Shown piece after piece: positions 4,823-5,520 of a stretch of 5,520 bases of DNA (position 1 is the first letter of the stretch; every line of letters begins with the position of its first letter). The translations under genes were made by a program, and so were the position numbers. Under the pieces are notes generated by a model that saw only the letters and a list, made by a program, of their open reading frames with translations, had not been told where the DNA came from and did no database searches. Source of the stretch: Gammaproteobacteria bacterium (GTDB lineage Bacteria > Pseudomonadota > Gammaproteobacteria > Pseudomonadales > Azotimanducaceae). The stretch is from assembly GCA_028821035.1 (NCBI GenBank), contig JAPPHP010000219.1:1-5520 (forward strand), read 5' to 3'.

Positions 4823-5520
4823 AGACCGTCCGGGTCGATCGCCGCGGACACGACGTGCAGGCCCGCCCGCGTGACGGCGGTGCCGAAGGCGTCGAGCGCC
4901 TCGGCGTCTTCGGAGAGCGCCACGCCCATGTCGCCGCCGCCCGCGCCGCAGGGTTTGTAAAGCACGTCGTGGCGCCGGCCCAGCATCATCGCTGCGCGAT
5001 GGGGTCCGGAGAAGATGCCGATCCCGGCCGCACGGTCCAGCGCGTCGAGGGCGTCCACGTACTCCGTGAGAGGGGCGAGGAACGAACGTCGCGCCTCCGC
5101 CACGGCCCGGGCGCACTCCACCAGGCGGCGCAGTTCCGGCGGTTCGTCGTCGCGCTTCCACTCGTTGAAGCGCTGCACGAACTCCCGGGTCTCCGTGCTC
5201 CAGCCAACGTAGACGAAGACGGATCGGATGCTGGAAGACCACGGCATCGACCGGGCTGTTCCCGCCTGGTACCGGATCACTCCGCCGGTGAACGCTGCCG
5301 CGACGTCGAGTCCGCTGCCGCTGCCGCCCTGCAGGTCACGGTGGATCGCGAGCGCCTGCGGCAGGGTGCAGTCGCGACCCGCGACGCGGGCGATCGCGCC
5401 GGCCACCGCGACCGCGGCCGCGGCGCTTGAACCGAGGCCGAGCTTCGCGCCGTCGTGATAGCAGGGGCGGGAGTCGGTTTGGATGCCGAGGTGTTCGGGC
5501 AGCGTGGCCGCCTGGATGTC
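4810..5520 (-). CDS. GHMP kinase, probably phosphomevalonate kinase, C-terminal part (start beyond right edge)
   Basis: The minus-strand frame from 5520 to the TGA at 4812-4810 encodes 236 residues; the N-terminus lies outside the window. GHMP-kinase marks are clear: motif 2 KLGLGSSAA (GLGSSAA at 5439-5419) binds the ATP phosphates. GGSGSGLDVAAAFTGG follows with the usual catalytic-type Asp, then FSGPHRAAMM, and motif 3 KPCGAGGGDMGVAL (GAGGGD at 4947-4930). The combination of SGxDVAAA and GAGGGDxGxAL is what I associate with phosphomevalonate kinase (mevalonate-5-phosphate plus ATP to the diphosphate) rather than mevalonate, homoserine or galactokinase. The missing N-terminus prevents a firm choice. 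A GTG at 5406 lies inside the ATP-binding region, so it is not the real start. No other mevalonate gene is visible here; partners may lie to the right. The gene is convergent with the aminotransferase, with 5 bases between the stops. Confidence 0.8.
   Translation of the reverse strand, partial: DIQAATLPEHLGIQTDSRPCYHDGAKLGLGSSAAAAVAVAGAIARVAGRDCTLPQALAIHRDLQGGSGSGLDVAAAFTGGVIRYQAGTARSMPWSSSIRSVFVYVGWSTETREFVQRFNEWKRDDEPPELRRLVECARAVAEARRSFLAPLTEYVDALDALDRAAGIGIFSGPHRAAMMLGRRHDVLYKPCGAGGGDMGVALSEDAEALDAFGTAVTRAGLHVVSAAIDPDGLRVS

Noticed and set aside
4525..5430. A 301-codon plus-strand open frame running through the aminotransferase end and the kinase gene
   Set aside because: It spans two well-supported genes in other frames and shows no coherent motif.

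Overview
This is a GC-rich bacterial window. Sampled 60-base lines of the outer genes run at about 65-73% G+C. It holds ordinary metabolic genes with a compact two-gene type II restriction-modification (R-M) cassette set between them. Taxonomy cannot be fixed from this sequence. Two -10-like boxes in the 152-bp divergent gap and the Shine-Dalgarno-led bacterial gene layout fit a high-GC proteobacterium. A phosphomevalonate-kinase-like gene suggests a mevalonate route to isoprenoids, which is not the commonest route in that phylum.

Layout, left to right. (1) Bases 1-451, minus strand: the N-terminal half of an eIF2B-like / sugar-phosphate-isomerase-like protein that runs off the left edge. It has no ATG, GTG or TTG start. 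(2) Bases 448-1269, minus strand: a complete crotonase (enoyl-CoA hydratase/isomerase family) gene, translationally coupled to (1). (3) Bases 1270-1421: divergent intergenic region with candidate promoters in both directions. (4) Bases 1422-2789, plus strand: an amino-methyltransferase of the TSPPY (m4C-like) class. (5) Bases 2786-3643, plus strand: a close relative of the restriction endonuclease NgoMIV, overlapping (4) by GTGA. (6) Bases 3653-4804, plus strand: a fold-type I PLP aminotransferase starting 9 bp after the endonuclease stop. (7) Bases 4805-4822: a perfect 7-bp-stem hairpin between convergent genes. (8) Bases 4810-5520, minus strand: the C-terminal part of a GHMP kinase, most likely phosphomevalonate kinase, running off the right edge.

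The R-M cassette is the most interesting content. Every endonuclease position that I recall as catalytic or base-contacting in NgoMIV is conserved in register, so the predicted target is GCCGGC. That target has no adenine, and the partner methylase carries TSPPY rather than the C5-methyltransferase architecture, so it should make N4-methylcytosine. NgoMIV itself is paired with a C5-methyltransferase. The window therefore suggests a partner swap, with an m4C methylase protecting a NgoMIV-type site. The cassette has lower G+C (about 60-62% in sampled lines) and more mixed codon use than its neighbours, and fits tightly between a minus-strand and a plus-strand gene, as expected for horizontally acquired DNA. 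Most of the remaining window looks like ordinary host metabolism.
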